Part shown: positions 24,906-33,522 of the stretch, in pieces
Numbering within the stretch: position 1 is the stretch's first letter
Layout of the letters: the number at the start of each line of letters is the position of its first letter
Assembly (NCBI GenBank): GCA_051251595.1
Contig: JBPOFA010000007.1
Coordinates: forward strand, 124,001-188,000
Direction: 5' to 3'
DNA length: 64,000 bases
DNA from: NORP110 sp051251595
GTDB lineage: Bacteria; Pseudomonadota; Alphaproteobacteria; Rhodobacterales; Rhodobacteraceae
Program-made: the position numbers and the translations under genes
The notes under the pieces: model-generated
Database searches by the model: none
What the model was told of the DNA's origin: nothing
The model's input: the letters and a program-made list of their open reading frames with translations, nothing else

Positions 24906-26540
24906 ATGATTGGTTCTGTTCAAAAAACGCTACACTCATCATCTAAGACTGCGGGTCTGATGATCCGGGGCGCCCGTGCCCTGCGTCAGTTCCGAGACGA
25001 GGATCGTGGATCCATCCTGATCATGTCGCTGTTCTTTCTGGTCATGATGCTGATGGTCGCGGGATTGGCCGTAGATTTGATGCGTGCGGAAAATCAAAGA
25101 ACCCGTATCCAGTCCACTTTGGACCGTGCGGTCTTGGCTGCCTCTGGTCTGGACCAGTCCCTTGATGCAGAGACCGTGGTGCGCGACTATTTTGAACGTG
25201 CGAACCTGACAGACTATCTGACAGGCGTTTCAGTTGTACCGGGCAAGAACGCCAAGGCGGTTTCGGCGACGGCCAACACAAAAATGAACACAATCTTCAT
25301 GCGCCTGCTTGGCATCAACAAGTTGAACATTCCTGCCTCTGGTGGGGCAGAGGAGAGCCTGAGCAATATCGAGATTTCATTGGTGGTCGACGTGTCCGGA
25401 TCTATGGGGCAGTCATCTTCCTCGGGCAATACGAAGATCCATGAATTGCGCGAAGCGGCCAAGAAGTTCGTCTATCACATGCAATGTAACCCCGATGACC
25501 CGACAGGCGCGGCTGCCTGTTCGGTAGAGCCGGATTCAGTTTCCGTGTCTCTGGTGCCCTATGCAGAACAGGTGCTTGTCGGCGAAGAGCTTTTGCAGCA
25601 ATTCAACGAAACCAATGAACACGCCCTGTCCAGCTGTGCTGATTTTGATCAGGCCGATTTTGGCAAATCAGCCGTGTCCTTGACGGACCCATTGAAACGC
25701 GCCGGCAGCATCGACAAGCGTACGAATTACAGAGACACATCGGCCAATTCGGAATTCGTCAGAACCAATAACCTGACATGCCGCACAGACAGCTACCGTC
25801 ATGTTGTACCGCTTTCGAATTCCTACACGGCTTTGCAGGATCAAATCGATCTGTTGCGCGCCGGGGGCTATACCTCGATCGATATGGGCATGAAATGGGG
25901 CACCGCGCTGTTGGACCCGGCCTTTCAACCCGCTGCCGAAAATCTAAGCTATGGCGCAACCCCGATGATCAGCCCTGCCTTTGCCGATCGCCCGTATTCC
26001 TACACGGAAAAAAGCACGATGAAGGTCGTGGTGCTGATGACGGATGGGGAAAACACCTCTCAATATGTGTTGAAGGATGCCTACCGGTCCGGACAGTCCC
26101 CAATCTGGTTGGACCCAGAAACGGAACATCTGTCAGCCTATAACGCACAGACCAACCAGTACTATCACCTGGAAACGAAGAACTGGCATGCGGCCCCGGA
26201 TGGAGGCGTTGACAACAACGCCGTGCAGATGAGCTTTCCCGAGCTTTGGGCCACCTATAACGTGGATTTCTACGAAGAGGCCTTTGACTTTTTGCCAAGA
26301 CCAACAACGGTCTATAACAACGGTGCCAAGAACACGCGGTTGGACAGTATTTGTACAGCCGCCAAGGGGCAGGGGATCGAAGTCTACACGATCGGTTTTG
26401 AAACCAGCACGTCTTCCAGCCTGGTCATGAAAAACTGCGCCAGCACAGATGGGCATCACTTTGATGTGACGGGTCTGAACCTAAGCGCGGCGTTTGAATC
26501 AATTGCGCGTGACATTCATCAACTGCGTCTGACGAATTAA
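24906..26540 (+). CDS. TadG-like pilus-assembly protein with von Willebrand A domain
   Basis: About 544 residues. The N-terminal Tad/TadE-like part has DEDRGSILIMSLFFLVMMLMVAGLAVDLMRAENQR, a single membrane anchor with charged flank (longer stretch at about residues 30-65). A von Willebrand factor A domain begins near residue 170 with the MIDAS motif DVSGSMG and later VVLMTDGEN. Cysteine pairs in the insert suggest disulfides outside the membrane. Such proteins go with Tad/Flp pili, but no other tad genes are here. ATG 24906 is preceded by AGGTG; ATG 24873 is an alternative. Confidence 0.85.
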   Translation: MIGSVQKTLHSSSKTAGLMIRGARALRQFRDEDRGSILIMSLFFLVMMLMVAGLAVDLMRAENQRTRIQSTLDRAVLAASGLDQSLDAETVVRDYFERANLTDYLTGVSVVPGKNAKAVSATANTKMNTIFMRLLGINKLNIPASGGAEESLSNIEISLVVDVSGSMGQSSSSGNTKIHELREAAKKFVYHMQCNPDDPTGAAACSVEPDSVSVSLVPYAEQVLVGEELLQQFNETNEHALSSCADFDQADFGKSAVSLTDPLKRAGSIDKRTNYRDTSANSEFVRTNNLTCRTDSYRHVVPLSNSYTALQDQIDLLRAGGYTSIDMGMKWGTALLDPAFQPAAENLSYGATPMISPAFADRPYSYTEKSTMKVVVLMTDGENTSQYVLKDAYRSGQSPIWLDPETEHLSAYNAQTNQYYHLETKNWHAAPDGGVDNNAVQMSFPELWATYNVDFYEEAFDFLPRPTTVYNNGAKNTRLDSICTAAKGQGIEVYTIGFETSTSSSLVMKNCASTDGHHFDVTGLNLSAAFESIARDIHQLRLTN

Positions 26541-26544
26541 TCCG

Positions 26545-26913
26545 TCAGACCGGTTTGAACCCAAAACCGTTTCTGGAAAACTTCTGGGCAACCCGCTCGA
26601 TCGTAAATTCGCTGCGTTCTTCTTGTTCTTCGACAATCGGGTCCGTCAGCAAAAGCAACGGGGCAGGTGTTTCATCTATGTTGGGGGCTTTGGATTTTAC
26701 CGGCAGCTTATAGACCATGTCGCGGGCATTGACCTCTACCTCGTGCAAACGGGAATCCATGTGCCCCAGCTCTTCAAGTGTGATAGATTCCAATGGGTTG
26801 TGGTTGACCAGCCGTGTTAGATCGGCCCTGACCTTGGCCGCTCTGAGAATGGCGAGTTCAATCCGCAGACGTTCTAATTCTGACTCAGCATGGGCAGCAT
26901 CCTGAATTGTCAT
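26545..26913 (-). CDS. Small hypothetical protein, helical and charged
   Basis: 122 residues, unrecognised. The N-terminal half looks like an amphipathic helix (ESELERLRIELAILRAAK), possibly a coiled coil, followed by a proline-rich linker and an acidic segment. The ATG at 26913 has AAGGGGG five bases upstream. It converges with the Tad-like gene, with only four bases between the stops. Possibly cytoplasmic; no function can be given. Confidence 0.65.
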   Translation of the reverse strand: MTIQDAAHAESELERLRIELAILRAAKVRADLTRLVNHNPLESITLEELGHMDSRLHEVEVNARDMVYKLPVKSKAPNIDETPAPLLLLTDPIVEEQEERSEFTIERVAQKFSRNGFGFKPV

Positions 26914-27099
26914 TGTTTCCCCCTTGTCAACAATCAACAGACCAGCAATAGCGCGTCAGGTGCGTTTGTGTTAACAAAATTTTAAAAAATCCGCCAAATA
27001 GCGACATTTCGCGCACAGGCAGACGGGCCTTGGGTTGGGGGCTGATTTGGATGTTCTGGCGGTACAGGCGACGGCACATAGAAAAACGCGCGTTTACCC

Positions 27100-27128
27100 T
27101 TGCCAGCAGGGCGCTCGACCAATAGAAG
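27100..27128 (+). promoter_or_regulatory. Candidate sigma-70 promoter of tig
   Basis: TTGCCA, 17 bases, TAGAAG, ending 56 bases before the tig ATG. Moderate match to the housekeeping consensus. Confidence 0.45.
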
Positions 27129-27184
27129 GGCGTCTGATTTTAAGGGGGGCCAGCCGATTGGCCGACCGATGACAAAGGACACAA

Positions 27185-28519
27185 ATGATGGAAGTCAAAG
27201 AGACCCTGAACGAAGGTCTGAAGCGGGGCTATCAGATAATTCTTACGGCAGCCGAGCTTGACGAAAAGGTTAATGACAAGCTGATCGAAGCGCAGCCTGA
27301 CGTCGAAATGAAGGGGTTTCGTAAAGGCAAAGTTCCGATGGCGCTGTTGAAAAAACAGTTCGGCCCACGCGTTTTGGGCGAAGCCATGCAGGAAAGCATC
27401 GACGGTGCGATGAACCAGCACTTTGAAGACAGCGGCGAGCGTCCTGCGATGCAGCCAGAGGTCAAGATGACCAACGAAGACTGGAAAGAAGGCGACGATA
27501 TCGAAGTCGAAATGAGCTATGAGGCTCTGCCAGAAATTCCTGACGTTGATCTGAGCAAGATCAAGTTGGAACGCTTGGTCGTAAAGGCCGAAGACGAAGC
27601 CGTTGCTGAAGCTCTGCAAAACCTTGCAGATCAGGCCCCAAGCTTTGAGCCCCGCAAAAAGGGTTCCAAGGCGAAAGACGGCGATCAGGTTGTGATCGAC
27701 TTCCTTGGTAAAGTGGACGACGTTGCATTTGACGGCGGTGCTGGCGAAGACTACCCGCTGACACTCGGCTCTAACAGCTTCATCCCTGGCTTCGAAGACC
27801 AGTTGGTCGGTGCGAAGGCTGGCGAAGAAGTCGAAGTTAAGGTGACATTCCCTGCGGAATATGGCGCAGAGAACCTTGCCGGCAAAGACGCGGTTTTCAC
27901 ATGTACTGTGAAAGAAGTGAAAGAGCCAAAACCATCTGAAATCGATGACGCTCTGGCGACCAAATTCGGTGCCGAAGACCTTGCTGCCCTGAAAACGCAA
28001 ATCACTGAACGTCTTGAGGCGGAATATTCCGGTGCTGCACGCGCCGTGATGAAGCGCGCCTTGTTGGACGAGCTGGACAAAGCGGTTTCCTTTGAACTGC
28101 CGCCAAGCCTGCTAGAGGCCGAAGCCGCTCAGATCGCACATCAGCTGTGGCACGAAGAAAACCCTGACGTCGAAGGCCACGACCATGAAAAGGTTGAGCC
28201 AACCGAAGAGCATACAAAGCTTGCCGCGCGTCGCGTCTCTCTGGGCTTGTTGCTGGCGGAACTTGGCCGCAAGCAGGAAATCGAAGTGACTGACGCCGAA
28301 ATGACCCAAGCGGTTATGACGCAAGCGCGCCAGTACCCGGGTCAGGAACGTCAGTTCTTTGACTTTGTTCAGCAGAACCCACAGATGCGCCAGCAGATCC
28401 AGGCGCCGATCTTTGAAGACAAAGTTGTGGACTATGTGTTTGAGCAGGCAACTGTGAAAGACAAAGAAGTGAAAAAAGACGCTTTGGAAAAAGCGATTGA
28501 TGCACTTGAAGAAGAATAA
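27185..28519 (+). CDS. tig: Trigger factor (ribosome-associated chaperone/PPIase)
   Basis: A 444-residue trigger factor. The ribosome-binding signature GFRKGKVPMALLKKQFG lies in the N-terminal domain. The FKBP-like PPIase domain (about 160-245) starts with DGDQVVIDFLGKVDD and has LGSNSFIPGFEDQLVG. A long helical C-terminal domain follows, with an acidic/His insert (EGHDHEKVEPTEEH). It folds nascent chains at the ribosome exit. AAAGGAC lies before the first of two tandem ATGs. Confidence 0.97.
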   Translation: MMEVKETLNEGLKRGYQIILTAAELDEKVNDKLIEAQPDVEMKGFRKGKVPMALLKKQFGPRVLGEAMQESIDGAMNQHFEDSGERPAMQPEVKMTNEDWKEGDDIEVEMSYEALPEIPDVDLSKIKLERLVVKAEDEAVAEALQNLADQAPSFEPRKKGSKAKDGDQVVIDFLGKVDDVAFDGGAGEDYPLTLGSNSFIPGFEDQLVGAKAGEEVEVKVTFPAEYGAENLAGKDAVFTCTVKEVKEPKPSEIDDALATKFGAEDLAALKTQITERLEAEYSGAARAVMKRALLDELDKAVSFELPPSLLEAEAAQIAHQLWHEENPDVEGHDHEKVEPTEEHTKLAARRVSLGLLLAELGRKQEIEVTDAEMTQAVMTQARQYPGQERQFFDFVQQNPQMRQQIQAPIFEDKVVDYVFEQATVKDKEVKKDALEKAIDALEEE

Positions 28520-28525
28520 AACGCG

Positions 28526-28549
28526 GCGGGGTTAACGCCCCGCTTTGTT
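28526..28549. terminator. Terminator of tig, overlapping the sulfotransferase 3' end
   Basis: GCGGGG (28526-28531) and CCCCGC (28538-28543) pair around TTAACG, followed by TTTGTTTTGA on the plus strand. The hairpin covers the last codons of the convergent sulfotransferase gene. Confidence 0.75.
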
Positions 28550-29128
28550 TTGATTGAATTCCGCGGCGTTGTTGCGCCGCGGATATTCTATTTCAGGAAC
28601 CTCGACCCCCAGATGGGCGCAGAGCGGTTCCCACCCGGATCCCAGTTCATAGACAAGCAATTTTTCTGCGGGCACCGTGGCTTTGACCCGGGCCACGTGG
28701 TCTTCGTAGACTTTGATCCCATGCGCCTTGTCGTCCAGATTGGGGCCCAGGGTCTGGCGGATCATCCAGGGGCCAACCGCGCCGGGTCCACTGTTTTTGA
28801 CCGTCGGCAAAATTGTCTTGGTCATGCTGGCCCACCAGCTTTCGGCGCTGCGCCAGGTCAGGATCACCTTTGCATCCGGGTAAAGCTGGACCAATTCGTC
28901 CCAGTAGTGGACAGAGGGCCAGTCCACGCAGGACATGTACCCAGCCAGCAATTTGTCAAAGTCAGGCGTGTCCCCACGCACCAGCCCGCGCCAGAGCGTC
29001 TTTTGACGGTCATGGGCGATGACTTCATGCATGTGGTGGCAGGGGCCAAAGCCCAGAATGTTCAGGGCCTCGCGCATTGAATCCGTCCCTGTGCGCCCAA
29101 AACCAGCGCCGATTACCTTGAGTGTCAT
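28532..29128 (-). CDS. Sulfotransferase-family protein
   Basis: A 198-residue P-loop protein of the Sulfotransfer_4 type. The PAPS 5'-phosphosulfate loop is VIGAGFGRTGTDSMREAL, followed by LGFGPCHHMHEV. The 3'-phosphate segment VILTWRSAESWW is also present. It should transfer sulfate from PAPS to an unknown acceptor, although some family members lack proven activity. It is slightly shorter than the common 210-250 residues. No partner genes adjoin it. Confidence 0.85.
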   Translation of the reverse strand: MTLKVIGAGFGRTGTDSMREALNILGFGPCHHMHEVIAHDRQKTLWRGLVRGDTPDFDKLLAGYMSCVDWPSVHYWDELVQLYPDAKVILTWRSAESWWASMTKTILPTVKNSGPGAVGPWMIRQTLGPNLDDKAHGIKVYEDHVARVKATVPAEKLLVYELGSGWEPLCAHLGVEVPEIEYPRRNNAAEFNQNKAGR

Positions 29129-29234
29129 GGCTTAGTCCCTCGCCGTAGAGTCGTGCTGTGGGGAAGGTGCAGGATCAAAGAGCGGGTGACAACCCGCTGT
29201 AGGCATTTCGCCTGTGCTGGCCGCTGGCCATAAA

Positions 29235-29263
29235 AAAAGCCGCGCTGAAACGGCGCGGCTTTT
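29235..29263 (-). terminator. Terminator of the rpsF-rpsR-rplI operon
   Basis: Perfect arms AAAAGCCGCGC and GCGCGGCTTTT with a 7-base loop; on the minus strand the stem runs into a T run. It lies 21 bases past the rplI stop. Confidence 0.85.
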
Positions 29264-29283
29264 CTTGTTCATATAAGACGGTG

Positions 29284-29904
29284 TTAGCTGTCGTCTTCTT
29301 CTGTTTCAGCTTCCGCTGCGGCAGGTGCCAGGTCTTCATCTTCTGAAGCGGCGGCGCCGATATCGTCAAACAGTTCCGCAATTTCGAATTCTGCGTCTGC
29401 TTCTTCTTCAGCGGCAAGTTCCTGGATCGATTTACCAGAGGCTTGAAGTTCAGCTTCTTCTTCGGAACGTGCAACGTTCAGAACGATTTCAGCTTCGACT
29501 TCAGGGTGCAGTGTCACGCCAACGCTGTGCAGGCCCAATTCCTTGATAGGACGGAGCAGGACAACCTGTTTGCGATCAACGGTGAACCCGGATTCAATTG
29601 CAGCGTCAGCGGCGTCACGAGTCGTCACAGACCCATAAAGCGCACCAGCGTCAGACGCAGAGCGAATCACGATGAAGGATTGGCCATTCAGCTTTTCAGC
29701 CATGGCTTCTGCTTCTTTACGTGTCTCAAGGTTGTTGGCCTCAAGCTGTGCTTTCTGCGTTTCGAAGGCTGCAATATTTGCGCCAGATGCACGCAACGCT
29801 TTGCCCTGAGGCAAAAGGAAATTGCGGGCATAGCCATTTTTGACGGACACAACGTCGCCCATCTGGCCTAGCTTTGCGACCCGTTCAAGTAGGATAACTT
29901 CCAT
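29284..29904 (-). CDS. rplI: 50S ribosomal protein L9
   Basis: 206 residues. The N-terminal L9 signature MEVILLERVAKLGQMGDVVSVKNGYARNFLLP is intact and leads into the connecting helix and C-terminal domain (to about residue 150). About 55 further residues form a very acidic, Ala/Glu/Asp-rich tail, much longer than the E. coli protein of about 150, a tail type I know from Rhodobacterales. L9 binds 23S rRNA near L1. Third gene of the operon, 10 bases after rpsR. Confidence 0.97.
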   Translation of the reverse strand: MEVILLERVAKLGQMGDVVSVKNGYARNFLLPQGKALRASGANIAAFETQKAQLEANNLETRKEAEAMAEKLNGQSFIVIRSASDAGALYGSVTTRDAADAAIESGFTVDRKQVVLLRPIKELGLHSVGVTLHPEVEAEIVLNVARSEEEAELQASGKSIQELAAEEEADAEFEIAELFDDIGAAASEDEDLAPAAAEAETEEDDS

Positions 29905-29914
29905 GTCGTTCTCC

Positions 29915-30142
29915 TTACTTTACTGCATATGGAAGCAGGGCGAGGAAACGGGCGCGCTTGATAGCACGGGCCAATTCACGCTGCTTCTTTGCCGAAACGG
30001 CGGTGATACGGGAAGGTACGATTTTGCCACGCTCAGAGATGTAGCGCTGCAAAAGACGTGTGTCTTTGTAATCGATCTTAGGTGCGTTATCGCCCGAGAA
30101 TGGGCACACCTTGCGACGACGGAAAAACGGTTTAGCTGCCAT
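29915..30142 (-). CDS. rpsR: 30S ribosomal protein S18
   Basis: 75 residues with the S18 pattern KPFFRRRKVCPFS, YKDTRLLQRYISERGKIVPSRIT and the basic AIKRARFLALLPY end. The KVCPF Cys matches the zinc-ribbon-derived start seen in many S18 proteins. S18 binds S6 on the 30S platform. It lies between rpsF and rplI as usual; AAAGGAG-type bases precede the ATG. Confidence 0.98.
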   Translation of the reverse strand: MAAKPFFRRRKVCPFSGDNAPKIDYKDTRLLQRYISERGKIVPSRITAVSAKKQRELARAIKRARFLALLPYAVK

Positions 30143-30164
30143 GGTTTAGCTCCTTTTCTTAAGC

Positions 30165-30524
30165 TTAACGGCGGCGTTCGCCGCGATCACGATCGCGGTC
30201 GTCGCGTTTCTGCATTTGTACGGATGGACCTTCGGCATGTTCGTCGACTTTGATCGTCAGAACACGCATCACATCATCATGCAGCCGCATGAGGCGTTCC
30301 ATTTCCAAGATCGCAGGCGCAGGAGCGTCTGTTCTCAGGAAGGCATAGTGGCCCTTGCGGTTTTTATTAATCTTGTAGGCCATCGTTTTGATGCCCCAGT
30401 ACTCGCTGTCGACAAGTTTGCCGTCATTGTCAGCCAGAACTGTTCCAAAATGCTCAATCAGACCTTCGGCCTGAGTGTTGGACAGATCTTGACGCGAGAT
30501 CATTACATGCTCATATAGCGGCAT
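30165..30524 (-). CDS. rpsF: 30S ribosomal protein S6
   Basis: 119 residues from the conserved start MPLYEHVMISRQDLS. A TEGLIEHF-like segment, YWGIKTMAYKINKNRKGHY and an Arg/Asp-rich tail (DDRDRDRGERRR) follow. S6 pairs with S18 on the 30S platform. TAGGAGA lies six bases before the chosen ATG. An in-frame upstream ATG at 30566 repeats the first codons (MPLYE again) and has its own GGAAGGA; using it would add 14 residues. First gene of the operon, behind a structured leader. Confidence 0.96.
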   Translation of the reverse strand: MPLYEHVMISRQDLSNTQAEGLIEHFGTVLADNDGKLVDSEYWGIKTMAYKINKNRKGHYAFLRTDAPAPAILEMERLMRLHDDVMRVLTIKVDEHAEGPSVQMQKRDDRDRDRGERRR

Positions 30525-30626
30525 GCGTTCTCCTATCAATTTTAAGCGCATTTCATAGAGCGGCATTCGATCCTTCCGCGTCCCGCTCACGAGAGACTGC
30601 ACTGATTCCGATGAATTGCGGAAGGA
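30525..30626 (-). promoter_or_regulatory. Structured rpsF leader with a second in-frame start
   Basis: On the mRNA, UCCUUCCGC (30618-30626) pairs perfectly with GCGGAAGGA (30571-30579) across 38 bases. The 3' arm is also the ribosome site for the upstream ATG at 30566. This resembles the arrangement of S6:S18 autoregulatory leaders known in bacteria; direct equivalence is inference. Confidence 0.55.
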
Positions 30627-30632
30627 AGCGGC

Positions 30633-30660
30633 CTTATACACGGTCCTCGAATTGATGCAA
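30633..30660 (-). promoter_or_regulatory. Candidate sigma-70 promoter of rpsF-rpsR-rplI
   Basis: On the minus strand: TTGCAT, 16 bases, TATAAG, immediately before the structured leader and about 110 bases from the S6 start. Confidence 0.6.
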
Positions 30661-30741
30661 GGGTGACCTATTTTCGTCACGTTTCACGTTAAAGATGTAT
30701 TAACGACGAGATGCAATGTGCACGATGGAGCGAGGAAGATC

Positions 30742-31389
30742 ATGAGTATGCAAGCCAACATAGAAATGCCGTTGGTTGCGAGTGTAGGGCGCGACAGCGC
30801 TGTGAGTATTAGTGAGACTTTTTGGGGGTATATTATTCGTAAAGGTGGTTCAGCCCCAAAACGGGCGGCAATCGGAGAGATCGTTGCGATGATGTCTACC
30901 ATCTTTTTTGGATTTGCGGCCTATAGCCAATGGCTACTGCCACACACGCTTTATGACATAGAGGTCTTTCCCTTTAAAATGGCCGGGACCATTTTGTTCT
31001 TTGTGTTCGCGTTTATGAACTATTCAATCGCCCGGAACGGTTTGATGTATGAAACGCAGGTCGATGAAAAACGTCAGGAAATTCGTCTGGCGCGCAGAAA
31101 CCGTGACGGTGTGTCGACCCCGACGGATTATTTTGAATTCAAAAACGTGAACCGGATCTACATGGTGCGGTCCAAGTCGCAATTCGTGCCGGATCGTTTG
31201 ATGATCGAAGTTGGCCCCAAGAATAAGTCTATTCAGGTTGCCATGGGCAATGCGGCCCAGCTGGAAGCACTGCGCGCTCGGATGACATCTGATATGCGCA
31301 CACGCAAAGTTCAGCCCCGGCGACCAGCGGTCATCCCGACCTCAACCCGTCGCAAAAGCGCGGTGCGTGGAGCGTTCGCAGCGCAATAA
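30742..31389 (+). CDS. Hypothetical membrane protein with two helices
   Basis: 215 residues, not recognised. Two membrane segments lie at about residues 52-72 and 83-103, followed by a soluble domain of about 110 residues. That domain has a beta-rich look (RIYMVRSKSQFVPDRLMIEVG) and a very basic C-terminus with many Arg and Lys. The fold might be PH-like, but that is a guess. GAGGAAG precedes the ATG at 30742. It diverges from the ribosomal operon and precedes a weak terminator and fabD. Confidence 0.7.
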   Translation: MSMQANIEMPLVASVGRDSAVSISETFWGYIIRKGGSAPKRAAIGEIVAMMSTIFFGFAAYSQWLLPHTLYDIEVFPFKMAGTILFFVFAFMNYSIARNGLMYETQVDEKRQEIRLARRNRDGVSTPTDYFEFKNVNRIYMVRSKSQFVPDRLMIEVGPKNKSIQVAMGNAAQLEALRARMTSDMRTRKVQPRRPAVIPTSTRRKSAVRGAFAAQ

Positions 31390-31443
31390 AGTTTTCGGGT
31401 CCTGCGGGATCCCACTTAAGGCCCTCACAAGCTGATAAGAAAA

Positions 31444-31471
31444 AAGCGTCGTCCAATTGGGCGGCGCTTTG
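31444..31471 (+). terminator. Probable terminator before fabD
   Basis: AAAGCGTCGTCC pairs with GGGCGGCGCTTT (two G-T pairs) around AATT. Only a short T tract follows, so the terminator is moderate. Confidence 0.5.
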
Positions 31472-31528
31472 GCTTGTTCCCCTATCCCCAACCGTTTAAA
31501 CCCGAAAAAAACGAATTGGAGAATGGCA

Positions 31529-32461
31529 ATGAGCAGAGCATTCGTATTTCCCGGGCAGGGGGCGCAGACAATTGGGATGGGCCAGGCCCTGGCAGAGTCC
31601 TACCCGACCGCACAGGCGGTTTTTGACGAGGTAGATGACGCTTTGGGCGAAAAGCTGTCGGACCTGATTTGGTCTGGCGAACAAGATCAACTGACGATGA
31701 CCCAAAACGCGCAGCCCGCGCTGATGGCAACCTCGCTTGCCGTGGTCAAAGCGCTAGAGGCCGAAGGCGTCACGATGGACACTGCCAGTTTTGTCGCGGG
31801 GCATTCCTTGGGGGAATATTCCGCACTGGCCGCGGCCGGTGCGCTGTCGATCTCTGACACAGCCCGGCTGCTGCGCATTCGCGGCTTGGCGATGCAACAG
31901 GCCGTGCCCGTTGGCGTCGGCGCTATGGCAGCGGTGCTTGGCCTTGGCTTTGAACAGGCGCAAGAGGCCGCAGATCAGGCCAGCCAGGGGCAGGTGTGTC
32001 AGGCGGCCAATGACAACGATCCGGGACAGGTCGTGATTTCAGGACATAAAGAAGCGGTGGACCGCGCGATTGAGATAGCAAAGGAAATGGGCGCCCGGCG
32101 TGCCGTTTTGCTTCCGGTTTCAGCCCCATTCCACTGCGCGCTGATGGCCCCGGCGGCCGAAGCGATGGAACAGGCGCTGGCGGATGTGAGTGTCAACAGC
32201 CCAAGCGTGCCTTTGGTGGCCAATGTTCTGGCCAGCGACGTCACCGACCCCGACAAGATCAAGGCGCTGTTGGTTCAGCAGGTGACCGGATCCGTGCGCT
32301 GGCGCGAATCCGTGGCTTGGATGGCGGATCAGGGCGTGACCGAGTTTTGGGAGCTTGGCGCAGGCAAGGCCTTGACGGGCATGATCCGTCGGATCGCCAA
32401 AGAGGCCGGCACCAAACCGATTGGTACTCCGGACGATGTCGCAGCAGCCATCGCATCATAA
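31529..32461 (+). CDS. fabD: Malonyl-CoA:ACP transacylase
   Basis: 310 residues. The start SRAFVFPGQGAQTIGMG, the catalytic Ser in AGHSLGEYSAL and the His in FHCALM of PVSAPFHC identify FabD. It loads malonate onto acyl carrier protein for fatty acid synthesis. GGAG is seven bases before ATG 31529; ATG 31523 is an alternative adding two residues. fabG follows after 21 bases in the usual order. Confidence 0.97.
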   Translation: MSRAFVFPGQGAQTIGMGQALAESYPTAQAVFDEVDDALGEKLSDLIWSGEQDQLTMTQNAQPALMATSLAVVKALEAEGVTMDTASFVAGHSLGEYSALAAAGALSISDTARLLRIRGLAMQQAVPVGVGAMAAVLGLGFEQAQEAADQASQGQVCQAANDNDPGQVVISGHKEAVDRAIEIAKEMGARRAVLLPVSAPFHCALMAPAAEAMEQALADVSVNSPSVPLVANVLASDVTDPDKIKALLVQQVTGSVRWRESVAWMADQGVTEFWELGAGKALTGMIRRIAKEAGTKPIGTPDDVAAAIAS

Positions 32462-32482
32462 TTCAAAGAACAGGGACAGAAT

Positions 32483-33220
32483 ATGTTTGATCTTACAGGT
32501 AAGAATGCACTGATCACCGGCGCTTCGGGCGGCATTGGCGGGGCCATCGCAACGGCACTGCACGGGCAAGGCGCGACGGTCGCTTTGTCAGGCACCCGCG
32601 TTGAACCGCTAGAGGCACTGGCCGCAGAGCTGGGCGACCGGGCTCATGTCGTTCCGTGCAACCTGTCCGACCTCGATGCGGTGGAGGCCCTGCCAAAGAC
32701 AGCGGCAGAGGCAATGGGCAGCGTCGATGTTCTGGTGAACAATGCCGGGATCACCCGCGACAACCTGTTCATGCGCATGTCGGATGACGAATGGAACAGC
32801 GTTCTGGCGGTCAACCTAAGTGCCACAATGAAGCTGTGCAAAGGCGTGATGCGCGGCATGATGAAGGCCAGATGGGGCCGCATCGTGAATATCACATCCG
32901 TGGTCGGCGCAACCGGGAACCCGGGGCAGGCGAACTATGCGGCCTCTAAGGCTGGGGTCGTGGGCATGTCCAAATCCATGGCCTATGAAGTGGCCACACG
33001 GGGGATCACCGTGAACTGCATCGCGCCGGGCTTTATCACCACTGCGATGACAGACAAACTGACGGATGACCAGAAATCCGCGATTCTGACGCAGGTTCCC
33101 GCCGGTCGGATGGGCAACCCGGATGAAATCGCAGCCGCCGTTGCGTATTTGTCCAGCCCAGAAGCCGCCTATGTCACAGGCACGACGCTGCATGTGAATG
33201 GCGGCATGGCCATGCTTTGA
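32483..33220 (+). CDS. fabG: 3-oxoacyl-ACP reductase
   Basis: A 245-residue short-chain dehydrogenase. NADP site TGASGGIGGAIA, NNAGITRDNLFMRM, catalytic Ser in ITSVVGATGNPGQANY with Tyr and Lys in YAASKAG, and the C-terminal YVTGTTLHVNGGMAM are all typical of FabG. It reduces 3-oxoacyl-ACP in the elongation cycle. AGGGACAG lies upstream of the ATG. Confidence 0.97.
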   Translation: MFDLTGKNALITGASGGIGGAIATALHGQGATVALSGTRVEPLEALAAELGDRAHVVPCNLSDLDAVEALPKTAAEAMGSVDVLVNNAGITRDNLFMRMSDDEWNSVLAVNLSATMKLCKGVMRGMMKARWGRIVNITSVVGATGNPGQANYAASKAGVVGMSKSMAYEVATRGITVNCIAPGFITTAMTDKLTDDQKSAILTQVPAGRMGNPDEIAAAVAYLSSPEAAYVTGTTLHVNGGMAML

Positions 33221-33522
33221 TGTGAATTTTTCAATGCCCCGGTGACGGAATTGCGCTTTTATTTGAGCATTCGGCGCATTTTTCATGCTGCCGGGGGTTG
33301 AAACGTTCAGCCGAAAGGGCAACATTCCGCCAGAACGAAATGCCGTCGCGTCCAAGTGGACAAAGCATTTGCCATAGTGATTGTTTATGCTATAGGCGGC
33401 GCAAGATTGACGGGAAGGCGAAGGCTTTTCCACAAGTTTCCCCGATAAAATCTGGGGTGAGAGCGGCCTGAAGGCCAAAACGATACAGTGGGCAATGGCC
33501 CGGAATAAAGTGAGGAATTGAA
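33221..33522. other. fabG-acpP intergenic region, 302 bases
   Basis: No gene seen. It contains the candidate acpP promoter at 33369-33396 and GAGGAAT just before acpP. No clear terminator for fabG was recognised. Confidence 0.6.
33369..33396 (+). promoter_or_regulatory. Candidate promoter of acpP
   Basis: TTGCCA, 16 bases, TATAGG, about 126 bases before the acpP ATG. A separate promoter fits the high expression usual for this gene. Confidence 0.5.
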
